Origin: Liolophura sinensis | Lineage: Eukaryota; Mollusca; Polyplacophora; Chitonida; Chitonidae | Direction of reading: 5' to 3' | NCBI RefSeq assembly: GCF_032854445.1 | Contig: NW_027018131.1 | Coordinates: 1 to 64,000 of the forward strand | Length of the DNA stretch: 64,000 nucleotides | Shown here: positions 37,441 through 51,899 of the stretch, piece after piece | Position numbering within the stretch: position 1 is the stretch's first letter | Layout of the letters: every line of letters begins with the position of its first letter | Notes under the pieces: generated by a model | Told to the model about the DNA's origin: nothing | Seen by the model: the letters and a program-made list of their open reading frames with translations, nothing else | Databases searched by the model: none | Position numbers and translations under genes: made by a program

Positions 37441-40400
37441 TGACGTCGTCTGGGCTACCGAAGGGCACATAACTTACAATGAAAAGTTAAATATAGTAAT
37501 GACCAGTCGCGATTGTACATAGTTAATGTAGCCGATTTCAATTAACAAAAAGACCAGGCAAAAATCCAAAAGTGGAAAAACTGTTCCAATGCTGCTGGTA
37601 AGAGGCTAATCCGACGTATTTTGTGACGAGAAATCGAATGGTGCAAACCGCGTTGCTCTCCGACCAATACTTTTGGCTGTAGCCACAAATGAATAATCAA
37701 TGATGTCAAGATCACGTGCCCTGCAACGGCTCTTAATCCATGGAAACCATAGAAATTGGCAATTTTTCAACAGCTGGAGATGCCTGGCCCAATTGCGCAT
37801 CTTTTGGCACCTTATTGATGTGGGTCAGTGTTTAATTGTACTTTTTACAGCGGATTGTATCAAGTACCTTGTGTTTTTTTATATACAAATGGTGTGGTTT
37901 TTCTACATGTAGATAAAGACATTGAGAATGTCTTCGACTAAGGAGTAAGACATTTGCTGGGTGATTTAAATGGGCTTGGCCCAAAGATTTGACGTCGTCT
38001 GGGCTACCGAAGGGCACATAACTTATAATGAAATGTTGAATATAGTAATGACCAGTCGCGATTGTACATAGTTAATGTAGCCGATTTCAATTAGCAAAAA
38101 GACCAGGCAAAAATCCAAAAGTGGAAAAACTGTTCCAATGCTGCTGGTAAGAGGCTAATCCGACGTATTTTGTGACGAGAAATCGAATGGTGCAAACCGC
38201 GTTGCTCTCCAACCAATACTTTTGGCTGTAGCCACAAATGAATAATCAATGATGTCAAGATCACGTGCCCAGCAACGGCTCTTACTCCATGGAAACCAAG
38301 GAAATTTGTAATTTTTCAACAGCTGGAGATGCTTGGCCCAATTGCGCATCCTTTGGCACCTTATTAATGTGGGTCAGTGTTCAATTGTACTTTTTACAGC
38401 GGATTGTATCAAGTACCTTGTGTTTTTTTTATATACAAATGGTGTGGTTTTTCTACATTTAGATAAAGACATTGAGTTTGTCTTCGACTTAGAAGTACGA
38501 CATTTGCTGGGTGAGTTAAATGGGCTTGGCCCAAAGATTTGACGTCGTCTGGGCTACCGAAGGGCACATAACTTACAATGAAAAGTTAAATATAGTAATG
38601 ACCAGTCGCGATTGTACATAGTTAATGTAGCCGATTTCAATTTGCAAAAAGACCAGGCAAAAATCCAAAAGTAGAAAAACTGTTCCAATGCTGCTGGTAA
38701 GAGGCTAATCCGACGTATTTTGTGACGAGAAATCGAATGGTGCAAACCGCGTTGCTCTCCGACCAATACTTTTGGCTGTAGCCACAAATGAATAATCAAT
38801 GATGTCAAGATCACGTGCCCAGCAACGGCTCCTAATCCATGGAAACCATAGAAATTTGCAATTTTTCAACAGCTGGAGATGCCTGGCCCAATTGCGCATC
38901 TTTTGGCACCTTATCGATGTGGGTCAGTGTTCAATTGTACTATTTACAGCAGACTGTATCAAGTACCTTTTGTTTTTTTTATATACAAATGGTGTGGTTT
39001 TTCTACATGTAGATAAAGACATTGAGTTTGTCTTCGACTTAGGAGTAAGACATTTGCTGGGTGAGTTAAATGGGCTTGGCCCAAAGATTTGACGTCGTCT
39101 GGGCTACCGAAGGGCACATAACTTATAATGAAAAGTTGAATATAGTAATGACCAGTCGCGATTGTACATAGTTAATGTAGCCGATTTCAATTCGCAAAAA
39201 CACCAGGCAAAAATCCAAAAGTAGAAAAACTGTTCCAATGCTGCTGGTAAGAGGCTAATCCGACGTATTTTGTGACGAGAAATCGAATGGTGCAAACCGC
39301 GTTGCTCTCCAACCAATACTTTTGGCTGTAGCCACAAATGAATAATCAATGATGTCAAGATCACGTGCCCAGCAACGGCTCTTAATCCATGGAAACCATA
39401 GAAATTGGCAATTTTTTCAACAGCTGGAGATGCCTGGCCCAATTGCGCATCTTTTGGCACCTTATTGATGTGGGTCAGTGTTTAATTGTACTTTTTACAG
39501 CGGATTGTATCAAGTACCTTGTGTTTTTTTATATACAAATGGTGTGGTTTTTCTACATGTAGATAAAGACATTGAGAATGTCTTCGACTAAGGAGTAAGA
39601 CATTTGCTGGGTGATTTAAATGGGCTTGGCCCAAAGATTTGACGTCGTCTGGGCTACCGAAGGGCACATAACTTATAATGAAATGTTGAATATAGTAATG
39701 ACCAGTCGCGATTGTACATAGTTAATGTAGCCGATTTCAATTAGCAAAAAGACCAGGCAAAAATCCAAAAGTGGAAAAACTGTTCCAATGTTGCTGGTAA
39801 GAGGCTAATCCGACGTATTTTGTGACGAGAAATCGAATGGTGCAAACCGCGTTGCTCTCCAACCAATACTTTTGGCTGTAGCCACAAATGAATAATCAAT
39901 GATGTCAAGATCACGTGCCCAGCAACGGCTCATACTCCATGGAAACCAAGAAAATTTGTAATTTTTCAACAGCTGGAGATGCTTGGCCCAATTGCGCATC
40001 CTTTGGCACCTTATTGATGTGGGTCAGTGTTCAATTGTACTTTTTACAGCGGATTGTATCAAGTACCTTGTGTTTTTTTTATATACAAATGGTGTGGTTT
40101 TTCTACATGTAGATAAAGACATTGAGTTTGTCTTCGACTTAGAAGTACGACATTTGCTGGGTGAGTTAAATGGGCTTGGCCCAAAGATTTGACGTCGTCT
40201 GGGCTACCGAAGGGCACATAACTTACAATGAAAAGTTAAATATAGTAATGACCAGTCGCGGTTGTACATAGTTAATGTAGCCGATTTCAATTTGCAAAAA
40301 GACCAGGCAAAAATCCAAAAGTAGAAAAACTGTTCCAATGCTGCTGGTAAGAGGCTAATCCGACGTATTTTGTGACGAGAAATCGAATGGTGCAAACCGC

Positions 40401-40738
40401 GTTGCTCTCCGACCAATACTTTTGGCTGTAGCCACAAATGAATAATCAATGATGTCAAGATCACGTGCCCTGCAACGGCTCTTAATCCATGGAAACCATA
40501 GAAATTTGCAATTTTTCAACAGCTGGAGATGCCTGGCCCAATTGCGCATCTTTTGGCACCTTATTGATGTGGGTCAGTGTTCAATTGTACTTTTTACAGC
40601 AGACTGTATCAAGTACCTTGTGTTTTTTTATATACAAATGGTGTGGTTTTTCTACATGTAGATAAAGACATTGAGTTTTTCTTCGACTTAGAAGTAAGAC
40701 ATTTGCTGGGTGAGTTAAATGGGCTTGGCCCAAAGATT
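37441..40738 (+). repeat. Trimer pair, monomers 69-71 and 72-74
   Basis: Two 1649 bp units (37441-39089 and 39090-40738). Position 1 has ATTGGCAATTTTT and ends in GAGAATGTCTTCGACTAAGG with GGTGATTTAAATG. Position 2 has GAAATGTTG, AATTAGC and GTAATTTTT and ends in GAAGTACGACATTTG. Position 3 has TTACAATGAAAAGTTAAAT and AATTTGC. The variant GTGCCCTGCAACGG appears in 69 and 74 and then again in 77 and 83. Confidence 0.8.
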
Positions 40739-43700
40739 TGACGTCGTCTGGGCTACCGAAGGGCACATAACTTATAATGAAATGTTGAATATAGTAATGA
40801 CCAGTCGCGATTGTACATAGTTAATGTAGCCGATTTCAATTAGCAAAAAGACCAGGCAAAAATCCAAAAGTGGAAAAACTGTTCCAATGCTGCTGGTAAG
40901 AGGCTAATCCGACGTATTTTGTGACGAGAAATCGAATGGTGCAAACCGCGTTGCTCTCCAACCAATATTTTTGGCTGTAGCCACAAATGAATAATCAATG
41001 ATGTCAAGATCACGTGCCCAGCAACGGATCTTACTCCATGGAAACCAAGGAAATTTGCAATTTTTCAACAGCTGGAGATGCCTGGCCCAATTGCGCATCC
41101 TTTGGCACCTTATTGATGTGGGTCAGTGTTCAATTGTACTTTTTACAGGGGACTGTATCAAGTACCTTGTGTTTATTTTATATACAAATGGTGTGGTTTT
41201 TCTACATGTAGATAAAGACATTGAGTTTGTCTTCGACTTAGAAGTAAGACATTTGCTGGGTGAGTTAAATGGGCTTGGCCCAAAGATTTGACGTCGTCTG
41301 GGCTACCGAAGGGCACATAACTTATAGTGAAAAGTTGAATATAGTAATGACCAGTCGCGATTGTACATAGTTAATGTAGCCGATTTCAATTCGCAAAAAA
41401 ACCAGGCAAAAATCCAAAAGTAGAAAAACTGTTCCAATGCTGCTGGTAAGAAGCTAAACCGACGTATTTTGTGACGAGTAATCGAATGGTGCAAACCGCG
41501 TTGCTCTGCGACCAATACTTTAGGCTGTAGCCACAAATGAATAATCAATGATGTCAAGATCACGTGCCCAGCAACGGCTCTTACTCCATGGAAACCAAGG
41601 AAATTTGTAATTTTTCAACAGCTGGAGATGCCTGGCCCAATTGCGCATCCTTTGGCACCTTATTGATGTGGGTCAGTGTTCAATTGTACTTTTTACAGCA
41701 GACTGTATCAAGTACCTTGTGTTTTTTTATGTACAAATGGTGTGGTTTTTCTACATGTAGATAAAGACATTGAGTTTGTCTTCGACTTAGGAGTAAGACA
41801 TTTGCTGGGTGATTTAAATGGGCTTGGCCCAAAGATTTGACGTCGTCTGGGCTACCGAAGGGCACATAACTTATAATGAAAAGTTGAATGTAGTAATGAC
41901 CAGTCGCGATTGTACATAGTTAATGTAGCCGATTTCAATTCGCAAAAACACCAGGCAAAAATCCAAAAGTAGAAAAACTGTTCCAATGCTGCTGGTAAGA
42001 GGCTAATCCGACGTATTTTGTGACGAGAAATCGAATGGTGCAAACCGCGTTGCTCTCCAACCAATACTTTTGGCTGTAGCCACAAATGAATAATCAATGA
42101 TGTCAAGATCACGTGCCCTGCAACGGCTCTTAATCCATGGAAACCATAGAAATTTGCAATTTTTCAACAGCTGGAGATGCCTGGCCCAATTGCGCATCTT
42201 TTGGCACATTATTGATGTGGGTCAGTGTTCAATTGTACTTTTTACAGCAGACTGTATCAAGTACCTTGTGTTTTTTTATATACAAATGGTGTGGTTTTTC
42301 TACATGTAGATAAAGACATTGAGTTTTTCTTCGACTTAGAAGTAAGACATTTGCTGGGTGAGTTAAATGGGCTTGGCCCAAAGATTTGACGTCGTCTGGG
42401 CTACCGAAAGGCACATAACTTATAATGAAATGTTGAATATAGTAATGACCAGTCGCGATTGTACATAGTTAATGTAGCCGATTTCAATTAGCAAAAAGAC
42501 CAGGCAAAAATCCAAAAGTGGAAAAACTGTTCCAATGCTGCTGGTAAGAGGCTAATCCGACGTATTTTGTGACGAGAAATCGAATGGTGCAAACCGCGTT
42601 GCTCTCCAACCAATATTTTTGGCTGTAGCCACAAATGAATAATCAATGATGTCAAGATCACGTGCCCAGCAACGGCTCTTATTCCATGGAAACCAAGGAA
42701 ATTTGCAATTTTTCAACAGCTGGAGATGCCTGGCCCAATTGCGCATCCTTTGGCACCTTATTGATGTGGGTCAGTGTTCAATTGTACTTTTTACAGGGGA
42801 CTGTATCAAGTACCTTGTGTTTATTTTATATACAAATGGTGTGGTTTTTCTACATGTAGATAAAGACATTGAGTTTGTCTTCGACTTAGAAGTAAGACAT
42901 TTGCTGGGTGAGTTAAATGGGCTTGGCCCAAAGATTTGACGTCGTCTGGGCTACCGAAGGGCACATAACTTATAGTGAAAAGTTGAATATAGTAATGACC
43001 AGTCGCGATTGTACATAGTTAATGTAGCCGATTTCAATTCGCAAAAAAACCAGGCAAAAATCCAAAAGTAGAAAAACTGTTCCAATGCTGCTGGTAAGAA
43101 GCTAAACCGACGTATTTTGTGACGAGTAATCGAATGGTGCAAACCGCGTTGCTCTGCGACCAATACTTTAGGCTGTAGCCACAAATGAATAATCAATGAT
43201 GTCAAGATCACGTGCCCAGCAACGGCTCTTACTCCATGGAAACCAAGGAAATTTGTAATTTTTCAACAGCTGGAGATGCCTGGCCCAATTGTGCATCCTT
43301 TGGCACCTTATTGATGTGGGTCAGTGTTCAATTGTACTTTTTACAGCAGACTGTATCAAGTACCTTGTGTTTTTTTATATACAAATGGTGTGGTTTTTCT
43401 ACATGTAGATAAAGACATTGAGTTTGTCTTCGACTTAGGAGTAAGACATTTGCTGGGTGATTTAAATGGGCTTGGCCCAAAGATTTGACGTCGTCTGGGC
43501 TACCGAAGGGCACATAACTTATAATGAAAAGTTGAATATAGTAATGACCAGTCGCGATTGTACATAGTTAATGTAGCCGATTTCAATTCGCAAAAACACC
43601 AGGCAAAAATCCAAAAGTAGAAAAACTGTTCCAATGCTGCTGGTAAGAGGCTAATCCGACGTATTTTGTGACGAGAAATCGAATGGTGCAAACCGCGTTG

Positions 43701-44034
43701 CTCTCCAACCAATACTTTTGGCTGTAGCCACAAATGAATAATCAATGATGTCAAGATCACGTGCCCAGCAACGGCTCTTAATCCTTGGAAACCATAGAAA
43801 TTTGCAATTTTTCAACAGCTGGAGATGCTTGGCCCAATTGCGCATCTTTTGGCACCTTATTGATGTGGGTCAGTGTTTAATTGTACTTTTTACAGCGGAT
43901 TGTATCAAGTACCTTGTGTTTTTTTATATACAAATGGTGTGGTTTTTCTACATGTAGATAAAGACATTGAGTTTGTCTTCGACTTAGAAGTAAGACATTT
44001 GTTGGGTGAGTTAAATGGGCTTGGCCCAAAGATT
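40739..44034 (+). repeat. Trimer pair, monomers 75-77 and 78-80
   Basis: Two 1648 bp units (40739-42386 and 42387-44034). Position 1 carries the interrupted T run and CAGGGGACTG. Position 2 carries AAACCGACG, GAGTAATCG and ACTTTAGGC. Position 3 carries AAAAACACC and CTCCAACC. The same three-monomer order occurs in monomers 28-30 and 84-86, so this module exists four times in the window. Confidence 0.8.
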
Positions 44035-47000
44035 TGACGTCGTCTGGGCTACCGAAGGGCACATAACTTACAATGAAAAGTTAAATATAGTAATGACCAG
44101 TCGCGATTGTACATAGTTAATGTAGCCGATTTCAATTTCCAAAAAGACCAGGCAAAAATCCAAAAGTAGAAAAACTGTTCCAATGCTGCTGGTAAGAGGC
44201 TAATCCGACGTATTTTGTGACGAGAAATCGAATGGTGCAAACCGCGTTGCTCTCCGACCAATACTTTTGGCTGTAGCCACAAATGAATAATCAATGATGT
44301 CAAGATCACGTGCCCAGCAACGGCTCTTACTCCATGGAAACCAAGGAAATTTGTAATTTTTCAACAGCTGGAGATGCTTGGCCCAATTGCGCATCCTTTG
44401 GCACCTTATTGATGTGGGTCAGTGTTCAATTGTACTTTTTACAGCGGATTGTATCAAGTACCTTGTGTTTTTTTTATATACAAATGGTGTGGTTTTTCTA
44501 CATGTAGACAAAGACATTGAGTTTGTCTTCGACTTAGAAGTAAGACATTTGCTGGGTGAGTTAAATGGGCTTGGCCCAAAGATTTGACGTCGTCTGGGCT
44601 ACCGAAGGGCACATAACTTACAATGAAAAGTTAAATATAGTAATGACCAGTCGCGATTGTACATAGTTAATGTAGCCGATTTCAATTCGCAAAAAGACCA
44701 GGCAAAAATCCAAAAGTAGAAAAACTGTTCCAATGCTGCTGGTAAGAGGCTAATCCGACGTATTTTGTGACGGGAAATCGAATGGTGCAAACCGCGTTGC
44801 TCTGCGACCAATACTTTTGGCTGTAGCCACAAATGAATAATCAATGATGTCAAGATCACGTGCCCAGCAACAGCTCTTACTCCATGGAAACCAAGGAAAT
44901 TTGTAATTTTTCAACAGCTGGAGATGCTTGGCCCAATTGCGCATCCTTTGGCACCTTATTGATGTGGGTCAGTGTTCAATTGTACTTTTTACAGCGGATT
45001 GTATCAAGTACCTTGTGTTTTTTTATATACAAATGGTGTGGTTTTTCTACATGTAGATAAAGACATTGAGTTTGTCTTCGACTTAGAAGTAAGACATTTG
45101 CTGGGTGAGTTAAATGGGCTTGGCCCAAAGATTTGACGTCGTCTGGGCTACCGAAGGGCACATAACTTATAATGAAAAGTTGAATGTAGTAATGACCAGT
45201 CGCGATTGTACATAGTTAATGTAGCCGATTTCAATTCGCAAAAACACCAGGCAAAAATCCAAAAGTAGAAAAACTGTTCCAATGCTGCTGGTAAGAGGCT
45301 AATCCGACGTATTTTGTGACGAGAAATCGAATGGTGCAAACCGCGTTGCTCTCCAACCAATACTTTTGGCTGTAGCCACAAATGAATAATCAATGATGTC
45401 AAGATCACGTGCCCTGCAACGGCTCTTAATCCATGGAAACCATAGAAATTTGCAATTTTTCAACAGCTGGAGATGCCTGGCCCAATTGCGCATCTTTTGG
45501 CACATTATTGATGTGGGTCAGTGTTCAATTGTACTTTTTACAGCAGACTGTATCAAGTACCTTGTGTTTTTTTATATACAAATGGTGTGGTTTTTCTACA
45601 TGTAGATAAAGACATTGAGCTTTTCTTCGACTTAGAAGTAAGACATTTGCTGGGTGAGTTAAATGGGCTTGGCCCAAAGATTTGACGTCGTCTGGGCTAC
45701 CGAAGGGCACATAACTTATAATGAAATGTTGAATATAGTAATGACCAGTCGCGATTGTACATAGTTAATGTAGCCGATTTCAATTAGCAAAAAGACCAGG
45801 CAAAAATCCAAAAGTGGAAAAACTGTTCCAATGCTGCTGGTAAGAGGCTAATCCGACGTATTTTGTGACGAGAAATCGAATGGTGCAAACCGCGTTGCTC
45901 TCCAACCAATATTTTTGGCTGTAGCCACAAATGAATAATCAATGATGTCAAGATCACGTGCCCAGCAACGGCTCTTATTCCATGGAAACCAAGGAAATTT
46001 GCAATTTTTCAACAGCTGGAGATGCCTGGCCCAATTGCGCATCCTTTGGCACCTTATTGATGTGGGTCAGTGTTCAATTGTACTTTTTACAGGGGACTGT
46101 ATCAAGTACCTTGTGTTTATTTTATATACAAATGGTGTGGTTTTTCTACATGTAGATAAAGACATTGAGTTTGTCTTCGACTTAGAAGTAAGACATTTGC
46201 TGGGTGAGTTAAATGGGCTTGGCCCAAAGATTTGACGTCGTCTGGGCTACCGAAGGGCACATAACTTATAGTGAAAAGTTGAATATAGTAATGACCAGTC
46301 GCGATTGTACATAGTTAATGTAGCCGATTTCAATTCGCAAAAAAACCAGGCAAAAATCCAAAAGTAGAAAAACTGTTCCAATGCTGCTGGTAAGAAGCTA
46401 AACCGACGTATTTTGTGACGAGTAATCGAATGGTGCAAACCGCGTTGCTCTGCGACCAATACTTTAGGCTGTAGCCACAAATGAATAATCAATGATGTCA
46501 AGATCACGTGCCCAGCAACGGCTCTTACTCCATGGAAACCAAGGAAATTTGTAATTTTTCAACAGCTGGAGATGCCTGGCCCAATTGTGCATCCTTTGGC
46601 ACCTTATTGATGTGGGTCAGTGTTCAATTGTACTTTTTACAGCAGACTGTATCAAGTACCTTGTGTTTTTTTATATACAAATGGTGTGGTTTTTCTACAT
46701 GTAGATAAAGACATTGAGTTTGTCTTCGACTTAGGAGTAAGACATTTGCTGGGTGATTTAAATGGGCTTGGCCCAAAGATTTGACGTCGTCTGGGCTACC
46801 GAAGGGCACATAACTTATAATGAAAAGTTGAATATAGTAATGACCAGTCGCGATTGTACATAGTTAATGTAGCCGATTTCAATTCGCAAAAACACCAGGC
46901 AAAAATCCAAAAGTAGAAAAACTGTTCCAATGCTGCTGGTAAGAGGCTAATCCGACGTATTTTGTGACGAGAAATCGAATGGTGCAAACCGCGTTGCTCT

Positions 47001-48430
47001 CCAACCAATACTTTTGGCTGTAGCCACAAATGAATAATCAATGATGTCAAGATCACGTGCCCAGCAACGGCTCTTAATCCTTGGAAACCATAGAAATTTG
47101 CAATTTTTCAACAGCTGGAGATGCTTGGCCCAATTGCGCATCTTTTGGCACCTTATTGATGTGGGTCAGTGTTTAATTGTACTTTTTACAGCGGATTGTA
47201 TCAAGTACCTTGTGTTTTTTTTATATACAAATGGTGTGGTTTTTCTACATGTAGATAAAGACATTGAGTTTGTCTTCGACTTAGAAGTAAGACATTTGTT
47301 GGGTGAGTTAAATGGGCTTGGCCCAAAGATTTGACGTCGTCTGGGCTACCGAAGGGCACATAACTTACAATGAAAAGTTAAATATAGTAATGACCAGTCG
47401 CGATTGTACATAGTTAATGTAGCCGATTTCAATTTCCAAAAAGACCAGGCAAAAATCCAAAAGTAGAAAAACTGTTCCAATGCTGCTGGTAAGAGGCTAA
47501 TCCGACGTATTTTGTGACGAGAAATCGAATGGTGCAAACCGCGTTGCTCTCCGACCAATACTTTTGGCTGTAGCCACAAATGAATAATCAATGATGTCAA
47601 GATCACGTGCCCAGCAACGGCTCTTACTCCATGGAAACCAAGGAAATTTGTAATTTTTCAACAGCTGGAGATGCTTGGCCCAATTGCGCATCCTTTGGCA
47701 CCTTATTGATGTGGGTCAGTGTTCAATTGTACTTTTTACAGCGGATTGTATCAAGTACCTTGTGTTTTTTTTATATACAAATGGTGTGGTTTTTCTACAT
47801 GTAGACAAAGACATTGAGTTTGTCTTCGACTTAGAAGTAAGACATTTGCTGGGTGAGTTAAATGGGCTTGGCCCAAAGATTTGACGTCGTCTGGGCTACC
47901 GAAGGGCACATAACTTACAATGAAAAGTTAAATATAGTAATGACCAGTCGCGATTGTACATAGTTAATGTAGCCGATTTCAATTCGCAAAAAGACCAGGC
48001 AAAAATCCAAAAGTAGAAAAACTGTTCCAATGCTGCTGGTAAGAGGCTAATCCGACGTATTTTGTGACGGGAAATCGAATGGTGCAAACCGCGTTGCTCT
48101 GCGACCAATACTTTTGGCTGTAGCCACAAATGAATAATCAATGATGTCAAGATCACGTGCCCAGCAACAGCTCTTACTCCATGGAAACCAAGGAAATTTG
48201 TAATTTTTCAACAGCTGGAGATGCTTGGCCCAATTGCGCATCCTTTGGCACCTTATTGATGTGGGTCAGTGTTCAATTGTACTTTTTACAGCGGATTGTA
48301 TCAAGTACCTTGTGTTTTTTTATATACAAATGGTGTGGTTTTTCTACATGTAGATAAAGACATTGAGTTTGTCTTCGACTTAGAAGTAAGACATTTGCTG
48401 GGTGAGTTAAATGGGCTTGGCCCAAAGATT
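41838..48430 (+). repeat. Hexamer higher-order repeat, two near-identical copies
   Basis: Units 41838-45133 (3296 bp) and 45134-48430 (3297 bp). Monomers 77-82 and 83-88 correspond one to one and look almost identical by eye. The differences I noticed are GAGTTTTTC versus GAGCTTTTC at the end of the first monomer, an A/G difference at ACCGAAAGGC near 42408, C/T in TTGCGCATCC or TTGTGCATCC sites, and one T in the run of the fourth monomer, which explains the 1-bp size difference. This is the most recent-looking amplification with monomers 95-106. Confidence 0.9.
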
Positions 48431-49530
48431 TGACGTCGTCTGGGCTACCGAAGGGCACATAACTTACAATGAAAAGTTGAATATAGTAATGACCAGTCGC
48501 GATTGTACATAGTTAATGTAGCCGATTTCAATTCGCAAAAAGACCAGGCAAAAATCCAAACGTAGAAAAACTGTTCCAATGCTGCTGGTAAGAGGCTAAT
48601 CGGACGTATTTTGTGACGAGAAATCGAATGGTGCAAACCGCGTTGCTCTCCGACCAATGCTTTTGGCTGTAGCCACAAGTGAATAATCAATGATGTCAAG
48701 ATCACGTGCCCAGCAACGGCTCTTACTCCATGGAAACCAAGGAAATTTGCAATTTTTCAACAGCTGGAGATGCCTGGCCCAATTGCGCATCTTTTGGCAC
48801 CTTATCGATGTGGGTCAGTGTTCAATTGTACTTTTCACAGCGGATTGTATCAAGTGCCTTGTGTTTTTTTTTATATACAAATGGTGTGGTTTTTCTACAT
48901 GTAGATAAAGACATTGAGTTTGTCTTCGACTTAGAAGTAAGACATTTGCTGGGTGAGTTAAATGGGCTTGGCCCAAAGATTTGACGTCGTCTGGGCTACC
49001 GAAGGGCACAAAACTTATAATAAAAAGTTGAATGTAGTAATGACCAGTCGCGATTGTACATAGTTAATGTAGCCGATTTCAATTAGCAAAAAGACCAGGC
49101 AAAAATCCAAAAGTAGAAAAACTGTTCCAATGCTGCTGGTAAGAGGCTAATCCGACGTATTTTGTGACGAGAAATCGAATGGTGCAAACCGCGTTGCTCT
49201 CCGACCAATACTTTTGGCTGTAGCCACAAATGAATAATCAATGATGTGAAGATCACGTGCCCAGCAACGGCTCTTAATCTATGGAAACCATAGAAATTTG
49301 CAATTTTTCAACAGCTGGAGATGCCTGGCCCAATTGCGCATCTTTTGGCACCTTATTGATGTGGGTCAGTGTTCAATTGTACTTTTTACAGCGGACTGTA
49401 TCAAGTACCTTGCGTTTTTTTATAAACAAATGGTGTTGTTTTTCTACATGTAGATAAAGACATTGAGATTGTCTTCGACTTAGAAGTAAGACATTTGCTG
49501 GGTGAGTTAAATGGGCTTGGCCCAAAGATT

Positions 49531-50080
49531 TGACGTCGTCTGGGCTACCGAAGGGCACATAACTTATAATGAAAAGTTGAATATAGTAATGACCAGTCGC
49601 GATTGTACATAGTTAATGTAGCCGATTTCAATTAGCAAAAAGACCAGGCAAAAATCCAAAAGTGGAAAAACTGTTCCAATGCTGCTGGTAAGAAGCTAAT
49701 CCGACGTATTTTGTGAGGAGAAATCGAATGATGCAAACCGCGTTGCTCTCCGACCAATACTTTTGGCTGTAGCCACAAATGAATAATCAATGATGTCAAG
49801 ATCACGTGCCCAGCAACGGCTCTTACTCCATGGAAACCAAGGAAATTTGTAATTTTTCAACAGCTGGAGATGCTTGGCCCAATTGCGCATCCTTTGGCAC
49901 CTTATTGATGTGGGTCAGTGTTCAATTGTACTTTTTACAGCGGATTGTATCAAGTACCTTGTGTTTTTTTTATATACAAATGGTGTGGTTTTTCTACATG
50001 TAGACAAAGACATTGAGTTTGTCTTCGACTTAGAAGTAAGACATTTGCTGGGTGAGTTAAATGGGCTTGGCCCAAAGATT
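49531..50080 (+). repeat. Recombinant extra monomer 91
   Basis: The left part (GAGGAGAAATCGAATGATGC, AATTAGC) equals monomers 35 and 92. The right part (AAGGAAATTTGTAATTTTT, GATGCTTGG, and TAGACAAAGAC at 50001) equals monomers 31, 81 and 87, the only other carriers of AGACAAAG. Block L lacks this copy at the matching place. The chimera is the expected product of out-of-register exchange between block members. Confidence 0.85.
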
Positions 50081-51899
50081 TGACGTCGTCTGGGCTACCG
50101 AAGGGCACATAACTTATAATGAAAAGTTGAATATAGTAATGACCAGTCGCGATTGTACATAGTTAATGTAGCCGATTTCAATTAGCAAAAAGACCAGGCA
50201 AAAATCCAAAAGTGGAAAAACTGTTCCAATGCTGCTGGTAAGAAGCTAATCCGACGTATTTTGTGAGGAGAAATCGAATGATGCAAACCGCGTTGCTCTC
50301 CGACCAATACTTTTGGCTGTAGCCACAAATGAATAATCAATGATGTCAAGATCACGTGCCCAGCAACGGCTCTTACTCCATGGAAACCATAGAAATTTGC
50401 AATTTTTCAACAGCTGGAGATGCCTGGCCCAATTGCGCATCTTTTGGCACCTTATTGATGTGGGTCAGTGTTCAATTGTACTTTTAACAGCAGACTGTAT
50501 CAAGTACCTTGTGTTTTTTATATACAAATAGTGTGGTTTTTCTACATGTAGATAAAGACATTGAGTTTGTCTTCGACTTAGAAGTAAGACATTTGCTGGG
50601 TGAGTTAAATGGGCTTGGCCCAAAGATTTGACGTCGTCTGGGCTACCGAAGGGCACATAACTTATAATAAAAAGTTGAATGTAGTAATGACCAGTCGCGA
50701 TTGTACATAGTTAATGTAGCCGATTTCAATTAGCAAAAAGACCAGGCAAAAATCCAAAAGTGGAAAAACTGTTCCAATGCTGCTGGTAAGAGGCTAATCC
50801 GACGTATTTTGTGACGAGAAATCGAATGATGCAAACCGCGTTGCTCTCCGACCAATACTTTTGGCTGTAGCCACAAATGAATAATCAATGATGTCAAGAT
50901 CACGTGCCCAGCAACGGCTCTTAATCCATGGAAACCATAGAAATTTGCAATTTTTCAACAGCTGGAGATGCCTGGCCCAATTGCGCATCTTTTGGCACCT
51001 TATTGATGTGGGTCAGTGTTCAATTGTACTTTTTACAGCGGACTGTGGCATGTACCTTGTGTTTTTTTTATATACAAATGGTGTGGTTTTTCTACATGTA
51101 GATAAAGACATTGAGTTTGTCTTCGACTTAGAAGTAAGACATTTGCTGGGTGAGTTAAATGGGCTTGGCCCAAAGATTTGACGTCGTCTGGGCTACCGAA
51201 GGGCACATAACTTACAATGAAAAGTTAAATATAGTAATGACCAGTCGCGATTGTACACAGTTAATGTAGCCGATTTCAATTCGCAAAAAGACCAGGCAAA
51301 AATCCAAAAGTAGAAAAACTGTTCCAATGCTGCTGGTAAGAGGCTAATCCGACGTATTTTGTGACGAGAAATCGAATGGTGCAAACCGCGTTGCTCTGCG
51401 ACCAATACTTTTGGCTGTAGCCACAAATGAATAATCAATGATGTCAAGATCACGTGCCCAGCAACGGCTCTTAATCCATGGAAACCATAGAAATTTGCAA
51501 TTTTTCAACAGCTGGAGATGCCTGGCCCAATTGCGCATCTTTTGGCACCTTTTTGATGTGGGTCAGTGTTTAATTGTACTTTTTACAGCGGATTGTATCA
51601 AGTACCTTGTGTTTTTTTATATACAAATGGTGTTGTTTTTCTACATGTAGATAAAGACATTGAGTTTGTCTTCGACTTAGGAGTAAGACATTTGCTGGGT
51701 GAGTTAAATGGGCTTGGCCCAAAGATTTGACGTCGTCTGGGCTACCGAAGGGCACATAACTTATAATGAAATGTTGAATATAGTAATGACCAGTCGCGAT
51801 TGTACATAGTTAATGTAGCCGATTTCAATTAGCAAAAAGACCAGGCAAAAATCCAAAAGTGGAAAAACTGTTCCAATGCTGCTGGTAAGAGGCTAATCC

